Below are positions 37,265 to 46,497 of a stretch of DNA of 64,000 nucleotides, piece after piece. Every line of letters begins with the position of its first letter. Position 1 is the stretch's first letter. Where the stretch lies: contig CAXXRA010000005.1 of the NCBI GenBank assembly GCA_963663975.2, positions 354,984 to 418,983 of the forward strand, given 5' to 3'. The position numbers and the translations under genes were made by a program. The DNA comes from JANQRX01 sp963663975. GTDB taxonomy: Bacteria; Pseudomonadota; Alphaproteobacteria; Rhizobiales; Kaistiaceae. Under the pieces are notes generated by a model. It was not told where the DNA came from, made no database searches, and saw only the letters and a list, made by a program, of their open reading frames with translations.

Positions 37265-38919
37265 ATGCCGCACAACCCCGTTGTGATCGTCGGGGCCGGC
37301 CCCACCGGGCTGGTTCTGGCCATCGAGCTCGCCCGCCGCGGGACTCCCTTCCGCCTCATCGACCGTCACCGTGAGCCGCTGGGGTGGGATCGCGCGACCG
37401 TGGTCAAGCCGCGCTCGCTGGAGGTGTTCGACAAATTCGGTCTTGCCGACACTTTCCTCAGCCGCGCTCGCTGGAGGTGTTCGACAAATTCGGTCTTGCC
37501 GACACTTTCCTCAGCCGCGGCTGCAAGGTGCCCTCGGTCGCCCTCTTCCTCGACGGCGTGAAAGTCGCTGCGGTCGAATTCGGCGAACTCGATACCGCCT
37601 TCCCCTTCATTCTGTCGCTGCCGGAGAGCGAGACCGAGAAGATCCTCACTCAAAAATTGGGAGAGCTTGGCGGCGAGGTGGAACGGGGGCTCGAACTGAC
37701 CGGCCTGGAGCAGGGGGACGGCAGCGTGCGGGTCCGCTTGCGGCAAACTGGCGATGATGACGAGCGCGTTCAGGAGGCGTGCTGGGTGGTCGGCACCGAC
37801 GGTCTTCACAGTGCGGTCCGCGGCACCATCGCCGACGCCTTCGAGGGCCACGACAACCCGACCCTGTGGGCGGTGGTCGACGCCCGCCTCGAAGGGTGGC
37901 GGCATCCGGGCAATGCCATCGCCGCCGAGCTTGATCGTCCCGGGGTCAATCCGATCCCGCTCGGCGACGGTCGCTGGCGGGTCTATTTTCGCCCCGAAAC
38001 CGACGATGAAACAACCGCCCTGGCCGGAGTCGAGGCGGGCCTGGCGGCGATGTCGCCTGGCGCCAGGCTGGGCGAACGCGACCAGCCGCGCTTCTTCCGC
38101 ACCCACTCCCGGGTCGCCCGGCGCTATCGCGTCGGCCGCGTCCTGATCGCCGGCGATGCCGCCCATGCCTGCAGCCCGATTCAGGGTCACGGCATGAATA
38201 TGGGAGTCCAGGACGCGCACAATCTCGGCTGGAAACTCGCCCTGGTGGTCGCCGGCGAGGCAGCGCGGGAGCTGCTTGACTCCTACGAAGCCGAACGGCG
38301 GCCGGTCGCCCAACTCATCGTGCGCTCGGGCGACAAGGCGGAGGCCGGTTTCGACTGGCAGGATCCGGACAGCCGGCGCGCCCTGGTCGCCGAGCTATCG
38401 ACCACCGGGGGAATGATGGGCGTGGCCATCGCCGAAGCGGAAATCACCCATGGCTACAGCGCCAGCCCGATCGTCGGCGAAGCCGGCCACCTCACCGATG
38501 TCCACCATCGCGCCACGGCGGCCGGGCATCGGGTTGGTGACGTCGAGGGCCTTGTTTTGGCCGAACGTGCCTGCCGCTTGCATGAACTCCTGCGGACACC
38601 GGCCCACGTGCTGTTCGTCATGCTCGGCGATGCCGAGGCGACCCGACTCGACCAGGCGCTTGATTTGGCCAGAACCGCGGCCCGGCGCTACCAACCCCAC
38701 GTCGAGGCCTACGTTGTGACATCGGGTAGCTCCGGCCCGGCGGCGTTGCCGCCGGACGTGATCCGGGACCCGCAGGGTGGGCTGCATGAGCGCTTCGCGG
38801 CCGAGCGACCGTGCCTGTGTCTGGTGCGGCCCGACGGCCACCTCGCCGTGGTCAGCCAGTCCCTGTCGCTCGATCGTCTGTACGATCTTCTCGGCAAGGT
38901 GCTGGCGCCCAGGGGCTAG
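37265..38919 (+). pseudogene. FAD-dependent monooxygenase (PheA/TfdB-like), frameshifted by a 53-bp duplication
   Basis: A class A flavin hydroxylase. Frame 1 begins MPHNPVVIVGAGPTGLVLA (FAD fingerprint) and reads to SLEVFDKFGLADTFLS. A 53-bp tandem repeat then shifts the frame. The rest, in frame 2, includes the second FAD motif VLIAGDAAHACSPIQG, then HGMNMGVQDAHNLGWKL, and a C-terminal thioredoxin-like domain. Collapsing the repeat gives 533 residues, the usual family size. As written the protein is broken unless it restarts downstream. Substrate unknown. Confidence 0.92.
37411..37516. repeat. 53-bp tandem duplication within the monooxygenase gene
   Basis: Starts at 37411 and 37464 (GCGCTCGCTGGAGGTGTTC...), apparently identical copies. 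The length is not divisible by three. Confidence 0.92.
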
Positions 38920-39024
38920 GGCGGACGCCGCCGTTGGCGCTTCTTGCCGCAGGGTCTATTTTCATGACGTGAAGATGCCGGCGAGCGACGGAGCCACTCG
39001 CGACGTGCATCTTGGGGAGGAGCC

Positions 39025-39225
39025 AGAGCCCTTTCAGCCAACTCTGAGCCATTCTGACGAGCGATTTTGTGACAAGATCAAGTCAAGTTTCGATGAGCGT
39101 ATCCAGATACGGTCGAGGAGCTTGGCGCAGGAATTGGCGCAAAATCGCCCGTCCCTTCGGGTTTCCGATTGGCGGACGCCAATCGAGGAACAGAATTGAC
39201 CCAGAGTTGGCCGAAAGGGCTCTAG
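39025..39225. repeat. about 200-bp CTAGAGCCC small element, complete copy (MITE-like)
   Basis: Inverted ends AGAGCCCTTTCAGCCAAC (left) and GTTGGCCGAAAGGGCTCT (right). No coding capacity. The same family as the copies at 26278 and 11748. IS481 copy 2 is inserted in the TCTAGA formed at its right boundary. Confidence 0.82.
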
Positions 39226-40256
39226 ATGTGAAGCTTCAACAGGTTGTCCCGGTTCAGGCCGAGTCGGCTGATTGGTGTTTGTCGATTGAGGCTGGCATGG
39301 GGTCGATGCCAGTTGTAGCGGTGCTGCCATTTCGGCAGATCTGCTTTTCGCTGGTCTGAGTTGTGGAATTCGGTTGCGTAGGCCCATTCTCGCAACATTG
39401 TCTGGATGAAGCGTTCGGCCTTGCCGTTGGTCTGAGGCGTGTAGGGTTTGGTGCGGATATGCTTGATGGTGAGCCTTCGGCAGGCATCGCGGAAGGCCTT
39501 GGATCTGTAGCATGATCCATTGTCGGTCATGACGCGGGTGATGGTAACGCCGAGGGTGGCAAAGTAGGTTACGGCGGCTTCGAGGAAGGCCACGGCGCTT
39601 TCCTTTTTCTCGTTCGGGAAGATGTCGGCAAAGCCGATGCGGGAATGGTCGTCGATGGCGACGTGGACATACTCCCAACCGGGCGCGGTGCCGTTATGGC
39701 GCTGGTTGCTCTGGCGCCTGCGATCGCCGGTGATGCGATGGCCGACACGATTGAAGCGACCGAGCTTCTTGATGTCCATATGGATGATTTCGCCTGGCGT
39801 TTCGCGCTCATAGCGCGGGCGTGGCTGGTTGGGCTCGAGGGCGGACAACAGGCTGAGGCCACGCCGCTTGAGAATACGGCTGACGGTCGCCCGGCTGAGG
39901 CCGAGTTCCTGGGCGATGTGGTCCTGCGTGCAACGAGCCCGGCGCAAGACCTCGACCGCTTCGCCGGTGGCCCAAGGCGTTTGGCTTGGCGAGGAATGGG
40001 GCCTGGAGGACCGGTCGGCAAGCCCGGCAATGCCCTCCGCGCGAAACCGGCCCAACCACTTGGCGACGGTCTTGGCCGTTGTCTTGAAACGGCGTGCGGC
40101 CTGAGCCTTCGTCATGGCCTCATCCATGACGGCGCAAACCATGGCCTCTCGACCTTTCGGCGTAAGATGGGCATTCTGGTGAACGTCCATTCGGTCCTCC
40201 GGAGAATCACTGACGTTGGCTGACATCAGCTTCTCTCGACAGGACCGAATGGACAA
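39222..40256 (-). CDS. IS481-family transposase
   Basis: 344 residues from ATG 40256. The N-terminal HTH (AQAARRFKTTAKTVAKWLGR) is followed by an rve integrase core: first Asp in IIHMDIKKLGRF, second in TRVMTDNGSCY and Glu in TNGKAERFIQTML. The stop codon TAG lies outside the IS, in the TCTAGA target duplication, so the reading frame depends on insertion at CTAG. Intact. Confidence 0.95.
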   Translation of the reverse strand: MSIRSCREKLMSANVSDSPEDRMDVHQNAHLTPKGREAMVCAVMDEAMTKAQAARRFKTTAKTVAKWLGRFRAEGIAGLADRSSRPHSSPSQTPWATGEAVEVLRRARCTQDHIAQELGLSRATVSRILKRRGLSLLSALEPNQPRPRYERETPGEIIHMDIKKLGRFNRVGHRITGDRRRQSNQRHNGTAPGWEYVHVAIDDHSRIGFADIFPNEKKESAVAFLEAAVTYFATLGVTITRVMTDNGSCYRSKAFRDACRRLTIKHIRTKPYTPQTNGKAERFIQTMLREWAYATEFHNSDQRKADLPKWQHRYNWHRPHASLNRQTPISRLGLNRDNLLKLHI

Positions 40257-40273
40257 CGTCCTGAAAATTCACA
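39227..40273 (-). mobile_element. IS481-family insertion sequence, copy 2 (intact)
   Basis: 1047 bp with ends TGTGAAGCTTCAACAGG and TGTGAATTTTCAGGACG, flanked by perfect 6-bp duplications TCTAGA (39221-39226 and 40274-40279), the NCTAGN target of IS481. The right edge is eight bases from the putA start codon, so it separates putA from its native promoter or supplies one. Confidence 0.95.
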
Positions 40274-40280
40274 TCTAGAC

Positions 40281-43200
40281 ATGTCGGACCGGTCGCCAGC
40301 GCTCGCCGATCTTCGCGCGGCGATCCGGGCTGCCGGTCGTGCCGGCGAGAGCGCCGCGCTGGCCGGACTGACGAAATTGGCCGATCTCGACGGTGTCGCA
40401 CGGCAACGCATTTCGGCCCGTGGCGCCGACCTCGTGCGCCAGGTCCGGGAAGGCTCGCAGCCCGGCCTGATGGAACTCTTCCTGGCCGAATACGGGCTTT
40501 CGACGCGCGAGGGCGTGGCGCTGATGTGCCTTGCCGAGGCGCTGCTGCGCACGCCCGACGCCCAGACGATCGACGCGCTGATCGAGGACAAGATCGCACC
40601 GTCCGACTGGAGCGCCCATCTCGGACAGGCCGCCTCGCCGCTCATCAACGCCTCGACCTGGGCGCTGATGCTGACCGGTCAGGTTCTCCAGGATGACGAC
40701 GAGTGGATTGTCGGGACGCTGCGCGGCGCATTGAAACGGCTCGGCGAACCGGTGATCCGCGTCGCGGCCACCCGCGCCATGAAGGAACTCGGCCGTCAGT
40801 TCGTTCTCGGCCGCGACATCGACGAGGCGCTCGATCACGCCGGTGCCGAGGGGCGCCGAGGCTACCTCCACTCCTACGATATGCTCGGCGAGGCGGCGCT
40901 GACGGCGAGCGACGCGGAGCGCTACGCGCACGCCTATGCCGCGGCCATCGACGCCATCGCCAGACGGGCGCATGGCGACGACGTGCGCGACAATCCCGGA
41001 ATTTCGGTCAAGATGTCGGCGCTCCATCCCCGCTACCAGGAAGCCCAGCGGGAGCGGGCCATGACGGAGCTGGCGCCGCTTCTGCTTGATCTGGCGCGTC
41101 GCGCCTGTGCCGCCGGCATCGGCTTCAGCGTCGACGCCGAGGAATCCGAACGCCTCGAGATTTCGCTCGATATCATCGAAGCGGTTCTCGGCGACCCGGC
41201 ACTGGCCGGCTGGGACGGGTTCGGCGTGGTGGTTCAGGCCTACGGTCCGCGGGCGGCGCCGATGCTCGACTGGCTCCACGCCCTGGCGCGGCGGCTCCAC
41301 CACCGTTTGATGGTCCGCCTGGTCAAGGGCGCCTATTGGGACACCGAGATCAAGCGCGCCCAGGTGATGGGGCTCGATCGCTTTCCGGTCTTCACCCGCA
41401 AGCCGTCCAGCGACGTCTCCTACATCGCCTGTGCCCGCAAGCTGCTTGCCATGGGCGATCGGCTGTGGCCGCAATTCGCCACCCACAACGCCCATACCGC
41501 CGCCGCGGTGCTGGAGATGGCCGGAGGGTCGGAGGGGTTCGAGTTTCAGCGCCTGCACGGCATGGGGGCGGCACTGCACGATGTGCTGCGCGAAGAGGCC
41601 GGCACGCGATGCCGGATCTACGCCCCCGTCGGGCCCCATCGCGACCTCCTCGCCTATCTCGTCCGGCGCTTGCTTGAGAACGGCGCCAACTCTTCCTTCG
41701 TGCACCAGATCGTCGACAAGAACCTGGCGCCCGAGGTGATCGCCGCCGATCCCTTCCTGGCCACCGATGGCTACCGCGACAAACCCGGTCACCCGGCCAT
41801 TCGGCACGGCTCGGAGCTGTTCGGCCCGACCCGTCACAACTCCCGCGGTTTCGATCTCGCCGATGCTGACGATCTGGCGACAATCGAGGCGGCGCGGGCG
41901 CCCTTCCGCGAACATCGCTGGGCGGCTCGGCCGATGATCGACGGCCCGCCACCGGGGCCGCGATCCGCGAAGCACGCAACCCGGCCGATCCCGATGATGT
42001 CGTCGGCACCGTCCAGGACGCCGCACCGGCGGACGTGGAGGTGGCGATCGGCGCTGCAGTGGCCGCCCAGCCGCTATGGGAGGCGAACGGGCCGGCGGCG
42101 CGAGGCGCGATGCTCCGGCGCGCGGCGGACCTCCTTGAGGCAAACTTCGGAGAACTGTTTGCGCTGGCCGCGCGCGAGGCCGGCAAGACGCTGCCCGACG
42201 CGGTGGCGGAGGTGCGCGAGGCGGTCGATTTTCTGCGCTACTACGCCGCCGAAGCCGAGCGCCTCGGGGACGCCGGCGCGGCCCGTGGCGTTTTCGTCTG
42301 CATCTCGCCGTGGAACTTTCCGCTGGCGATCTTCACCGGCCAGATCGCCGCCGCGCTGGCAGCCGGCAATGCGGTCATCGCCAAGCCGGCCGAGCAGACG
42401 CCGCTGATGGCGGCGCGGGCGTGCCAGTTGTTGCGCGAGGCCGGCATTCCGCCGGGCGTCATCCAGCTCCTGCCCGGCGACGGGCCGGCGGTCGGCGGGC
42501 GCCTGGTCGCCGACCCACGCATCGGCGGGGTGTGTTTCACCGGTTCGACCGCCACGGCCCAGGCGATCAACCGGGCCATGGCCGAAACCGCACCGCCCCA
42601 CGCTCCGCTGATTGCCGAGACCGGCGGTCTCAACGCCATGATCGTCGATTCCACCGCGCTGCCCGAGCAGGCGGTCGGCGACATCATCGCCTCGGCCTTT
42701 CAGAGTGCCGGCCAGCGCTGTTCGGCGCTTCGCATTCTCTGCCTCCAGAGCGATATCGCCGAGCCGGTGAGCCGGATGCTGTTCGGGGCGATGGACGAAC
42801 TGAAACCCGGCGATCCATGGAACCTTGCCACCGATATCGGCCCGGTCATCGACGCCGAGGCCGGAACCGCGATTGCCGATCACATTGCCCGCGCCGAGGT
42901 CGACGGGCGGCTCCTCAAGCGCCTTGCCGCACCGGACCACGGTACCTTCATCGGCCCGTCGGTGATCGCGATCGATTCGATCGGTGACCTTGGCGAGGAG
43001 GTGTTCGGACTGGTCCTTCATCTGGCGAGGTTCCAGGCGGGCGAGATCGACGCCGTCATCGACGCCATCAACGGCTCCGGCTACGGCCTGACCTTCGGGC
43101 TCCACACCAGGATCGACGATCGCGTGGTGCGGATTGTCGATCGCGTGCACGTCGGCAATATCTACGTCAACCGCAACCAGATCGGCGCCGTGGTCGGCTG

Positions 43201-43798
43201 CCAGCCCTTCGGCGGCGAGGGCCTGTCCGGCACCGGACCAAAGGCCGGCGGTTCCAATTATCTGCCGCGTTTCCGCGCGCGGCAGCCTCCAGTATCGGCG
43301 GAGCCGGCTGCCGGCCGGATTGTGTCGGCCGAAGAGCTGGGGTCCGCCCTCGCCTCGGCCGGCGAGCCCACGAGCAAAGCGCGCTCGGTCGCGACCCTGC
43401 CGGGCCCGACCGGTGAGTTGAACCAGTTGAGCACCTTCGCCCGCGCCCGCGTGCTCTGCCTCGGCCCCGGTCGGGAGCTGGCGGGGGAACAGGCCCGCCG
43501 TGCCCGCGCCGTCGGTTCGGCCGCGCTCGCGGTGGCGCCGGGCATCACCGACGGGCTCGACGGGGTCGTCGAACCCGAAGCGCTGCGCGATCTCGAGGCG
43601 GTCGACGTGGTGATCTTCCTCGGCAATGATGACACCGCCCGCCTGATCCGCCGCGCGCTCGCCGCGCGGTCCGGGCCGATTGTTCCCTTGGTCATGGATG
43701 AGGCGTTCGAGGACTGGCTCGTCATCGAACGCAGCATCTGCGTCGACACCACGGCCGCGGGCGGCAACGCCTCGCTGCTGGCGGCCGGCTCGGGCTAA
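40281..43798 (+). pseudogene. putA: bifunctional proline dehydrogenase / delta-1-pyrroline-5-carboxylate dehydrogenase, one frameshift
   Basis: Converts proline to glutamate. ATG 40281 (MSDRSPALADLRAAIR), without the N-terminal RHH DNA-binding domain of the E. coli type. The PRODH barrel (to about residue 480) contains GISVKMSALHPRY, LMVRLVKGAYWDTE and APVGPHRDLLAYLVRRLLENG. The P5C dehydrogenase domain follows, with ISPWNFPLAIFTGQ, FTGSTAT, GLNAMIVDS and the catalytic Cys in SAGQRCSALR, then a C-terminal extension. The frames differ by one missing base near 41947, in the linker. The rest reads like an intact class-B PutA of about 1172 codons, so an error or a recent mutation is likely. Confidence 0.93.
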
Positions 43799-43859
43799 AC
43801 CACAATGCCGCATCAACCGAGCGAGCGACCCTTCGTCGGGAACAGTCTGAGCCCCCGTA

Positions 43860-44036
43860 TTACGGATACGGAGTACCGTACTCGACAGGAAGTGCGGTTG
43901 GATCAACCGGTCCACCGATACCGCTCAACGCGAATACCACAATCCCGAATCCCACGGCGGCCAAAACCCACCAAAGCGCGGTCGCCCAATCCAGGTCATG
44001 CCAGTGAAGGTGATGGGATGCATGAATTTGAGCCAT
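43860..44036 (-). CDS. small single-helix membrane protein
   Basis: 58 residues from ATG 44036 (MAQIHASHHLHWHDLDW) with GGAG upstream. The His-rich N-terminus is followed by one hydrophobic helix (ALWWVLAAVGFGIVVFALSG) and a Pro-rich tail ending EYGTPYP. No named family. The His cluster could bind metal. Confidence 0.6.
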   Translation of the reverse strand: MAQIHASHHLHWHDLDWATALWWVLAAVGFGIVVFALSGIGGPVDPTALPVEYGTPYP

Positions 44037-44239
44037 TGGAATCTCCATCCAAAGTGCCTGGAGAAAACCGAGACCCCCGACTCTTACAGCATCGTCTCAA
44101 TGCGGCGATCCACCGATTCCCGCCAAGCGCGCTGTCTGAAGAGGCACATGTGTCTTGAACTGGTCATTGACAAGATGAAGCGCGGCATTTGTCGCGCTGT
44201 CCCCTTTCCCCTTCTGTGTGGTGTCGGCGAATATTTCGT

Positions 44240-44332
44240 GCCGCTGGTCATGGATGACGACATCGCAGCATTCGCGTCGACACCACGGCGGCGGGCGGCA
44301 ATGCGTCACGGCTGGCGGCGGGGTCGGGTTAG
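44240..44332 (+). pseudogene. relic of a second putA 3' end
   Basis: Reads PLVMDDD and then, in the adjacent frame, RVDTTAAGGNASRLAAGSG before TAG. This is the same C-terminus as putA (VDTTAAGGNASLLAAGSG) with silent and missense differences. Only the last approximately 30 codons remain. Flanking sequence between 43799 and 44448 has no other gene apart from the small membrane protein. Confidence 0.75.
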
Positions 44333-44448
44333 CTGGGCCGCAATCGGCCGTCGCGAAATTTCCCGTGACAAAGGCGCCGGGGTAAAGTCCGAGCCCCCGG
44401 CCATACCCTTTTGCCGCCTTCGTCAACCGGTCGGATCGGAGATGGGCC

Positions 44449-45526
44449 ATGAGCGATCTTGGTAACGAAATCTTCGCCGAAGCACGGCGGGATTATCGCC
44501 GTGCCCTGAAGTGGCAGGGTATTGCACTTCTCGGCTTCGCATTTCTTCACCTCGCCGTCATCGCACCAATGGTCGATGTCAGCGCCCGACACGCGGTCGC
44601 CGAGGCCAATCTCGGCGGGGCGGAATCGCGAAAGGCGGCCGTGGACGAGATCGTCTCGGCGGCGCGCGCCTTCGATACCGCCGCGCAAGGCGAAATCAAC
44701 ACGCTCATCGATGATGCCCTGCAGTCTAAGATCGAGGCTTTTCGACGGCTCGACGAGCCCATCGCCGGGCTGCGGGAGATTGGTCCGGAGCGCGCCGGCG
44801 GCCCCGAAGGCGAGGTGCTGATCGGTCAGATATGGAGCGGCTCCGGCCAACTTCTGTTCCAGCAGCAGCCGGTCGACGCCAACCCGCTTTTCAAGGCTGA
44901 GGTTCCCTCGATGCCGGCCAACATGCGCCGGGCCGCGGCGGACCGTGTAGTCGGCATCACCGATCTCCGCGTCAGACTGAATCCTTGGGTGACCAAGGCC
45001 ATCATCGATCCGACCTTTGAACGAATTAACCGGGATTTGCTGGCAGCGATGACCGCCGGCGTGGTTGGCCGGAGTGAGCCGATCAAGGCGAAGATCGAGG
45101 CCGCGGTGGCGGTCGGCGTTGCCCGCGACGAGCCGGCCTTGGTCGAAGTCGGCGCGTTGCTGACCGAGACGGTCGCGGCGGCTCGGGCGCTTCATTACCA
45201 ACCGCCGGACGATCCCCTGTGGTGGACCACGGTGACCGGCAAGATCGATGCGCTCACGCCCCGCGATCTGCGTTTTGCCATCGGCGAGATCGAAGCGCTG
45301 GGCACGTTGAGCCGCAACTCCACCCGGCTGGTGACGGCGATCAGCTCGCAGAGCGAAAATCTCGAGAGCGAAATTGCGCGTCTTGAAGCCGTGTTCGACG
45401 AAGCCCGGCAGGACATAGCCAGCGCCTTCGGGCTGTCGGCCGGCCTGCCGCTGAGCCTCGACGCGGTCGCACGGTGGTTTCCCGCTCTGCTGGCAGCGGT
45501 GTTCGCAGGCTTCATCGCCTGGCAGG
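44449..45526 (+). CDS. membrane protein of unknown function, C-terminus cut by IS21
   Basis: About 359 native residues. ATG 44449 (MSDLGNEIFAEARRDYRR). One membrane helix near the N-terminus (GIALLGFAFLHLAVIAPMV) and one at the C-terminus (WFPALLAAVFAGFIAW) bracket a large, helix-rich, probably periplasmic domain with no recognised family. The IS21 insertion at 45527 replaces the end with VSTSEQN, so a few cytosolic residues may be missing. Topology resembles chemoreceptor-like or stalk proteins, but no signalling domain is present. Confidence 0.7.
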
Positions 45527-45726
45527 TGTCAACGTCGGAGCAAAATTAGTCCACCCGGGCGGAGCAAAACTAGTCCACTTAACGTTATGCGGTACGCGGT
45601 GTTGGGGGGTTGTCCCGGTAGTCCATAGGAGGGACCCGCGCTGCTTCGTGTAGCGCTTGCGTTACGCGGAGCGAAGCAGCGTGGGAGGTTCCTGTGGACC
45701 CACCGGGTCAACCATTGCACCGGCGG

Positions 45727-46497
45727 TTAAGCAGGTATTGTTGGGGATTTGCGCCGTTTTTGGCTTTGGTTGAGACGATAGCTCTCGCCGTTCATTTCCA
45801 GGATATGGACATGGTGGGTGAGGCGGTCCAGCAAAGCCCCGGTCAGGCGTTCCGAGCCGAATATCTCCGTCCACTCATCGAACGGCAAGTTGGAGGTCAC
45901 CAGGATCGAGCCCCGCTCGTAGCGCTGGCTGAAGACTTCGAACAGCAGCTCGGCGCCGGTCTTCGAGAGCGGCACGAAGCCGAGTTCGTCGATGATCAGA
46001 AGGTGATACTTTGCCAGTTGCTTCTGCAGGCGCAACAGGCGTTTTTCATCCCTGGCCTCCATCAGTTCATGAACCAGGGCAGCGGCCGTGAGGAAGCCGG
46101 CGGAGAGCCCCTTTTGGCAGGCCGCCAGACCGAGACCGAGGGCGATATGGGTCTTGCCGGTTCCGCTGTTGCCGAGCGCGATGATATTCTCACGACGCTC
46201 GACGTATTCGCATCGCGCCAACTCCAGAACCAGCATCTTGTTGAGCGATGCGATGGCCTTGAAGTCGAAGCTGTCGAGGCTTTTGACGGCGGGGAACCTG
46301 GCCTGTCTGATCCGCCGCTCGACCATGCGGCGCTCACGGTCGATCAGTTCCAACTCGGTCAGACGGACAAGATACCGCACATGGTCGGCGCCCTCGGTGG
46401 CGCATTGGCGGGCCAGCTTGTCGTATTCGCGCAGGAACGTCGGCAGTTTCAGGGTCTTGAGGTGATGGGCCAGCAACACTTGCGGCGTATCGGTCAT
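45727..46497 (-). CDS. istB: IS21 helper ATPase
   Basis: 256 residues from ATG 46497 (MTDTPQVLLAHHLKTL), overlapping the istA stop by ATGA. AAA+ ATPase with Walker A GNSGTGKTHIALGLG, Walker B LLIIDELGFVPL and sensor SNLPFDEW. It acts with IstA in target selection and strand transfer. Intact. Confidence 0.95.
   Translation of the reverse strand: MTDTPQVLLAHHLKTLKLPTFLREYDKLARQCATEGADHVRYLVRLTELELIDRERRMVERRIRQARFPAVKSLDSFDFKAIASLNKMLVLELARCEYVERRENIIALGNSGTGKTHIALGLGLAACQKGLSAGFLTAAALVHELMEARDEKRLLRLQKQLAKYHLLIIDELGFVPLSKTGAELLFEVFSQRYERGSILVTSNLPFDEWTEIFGSERLTGALLDRLTHHVHILEMNGESYRLNQSQKRRKSPTIPA

Noticed and set aside
40275..42143. 622-residue minus-strand open frame, and a similar one at 42074-43915
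   Set aside because: Both are antisense to putA, which carries all expected catalytic motifs.
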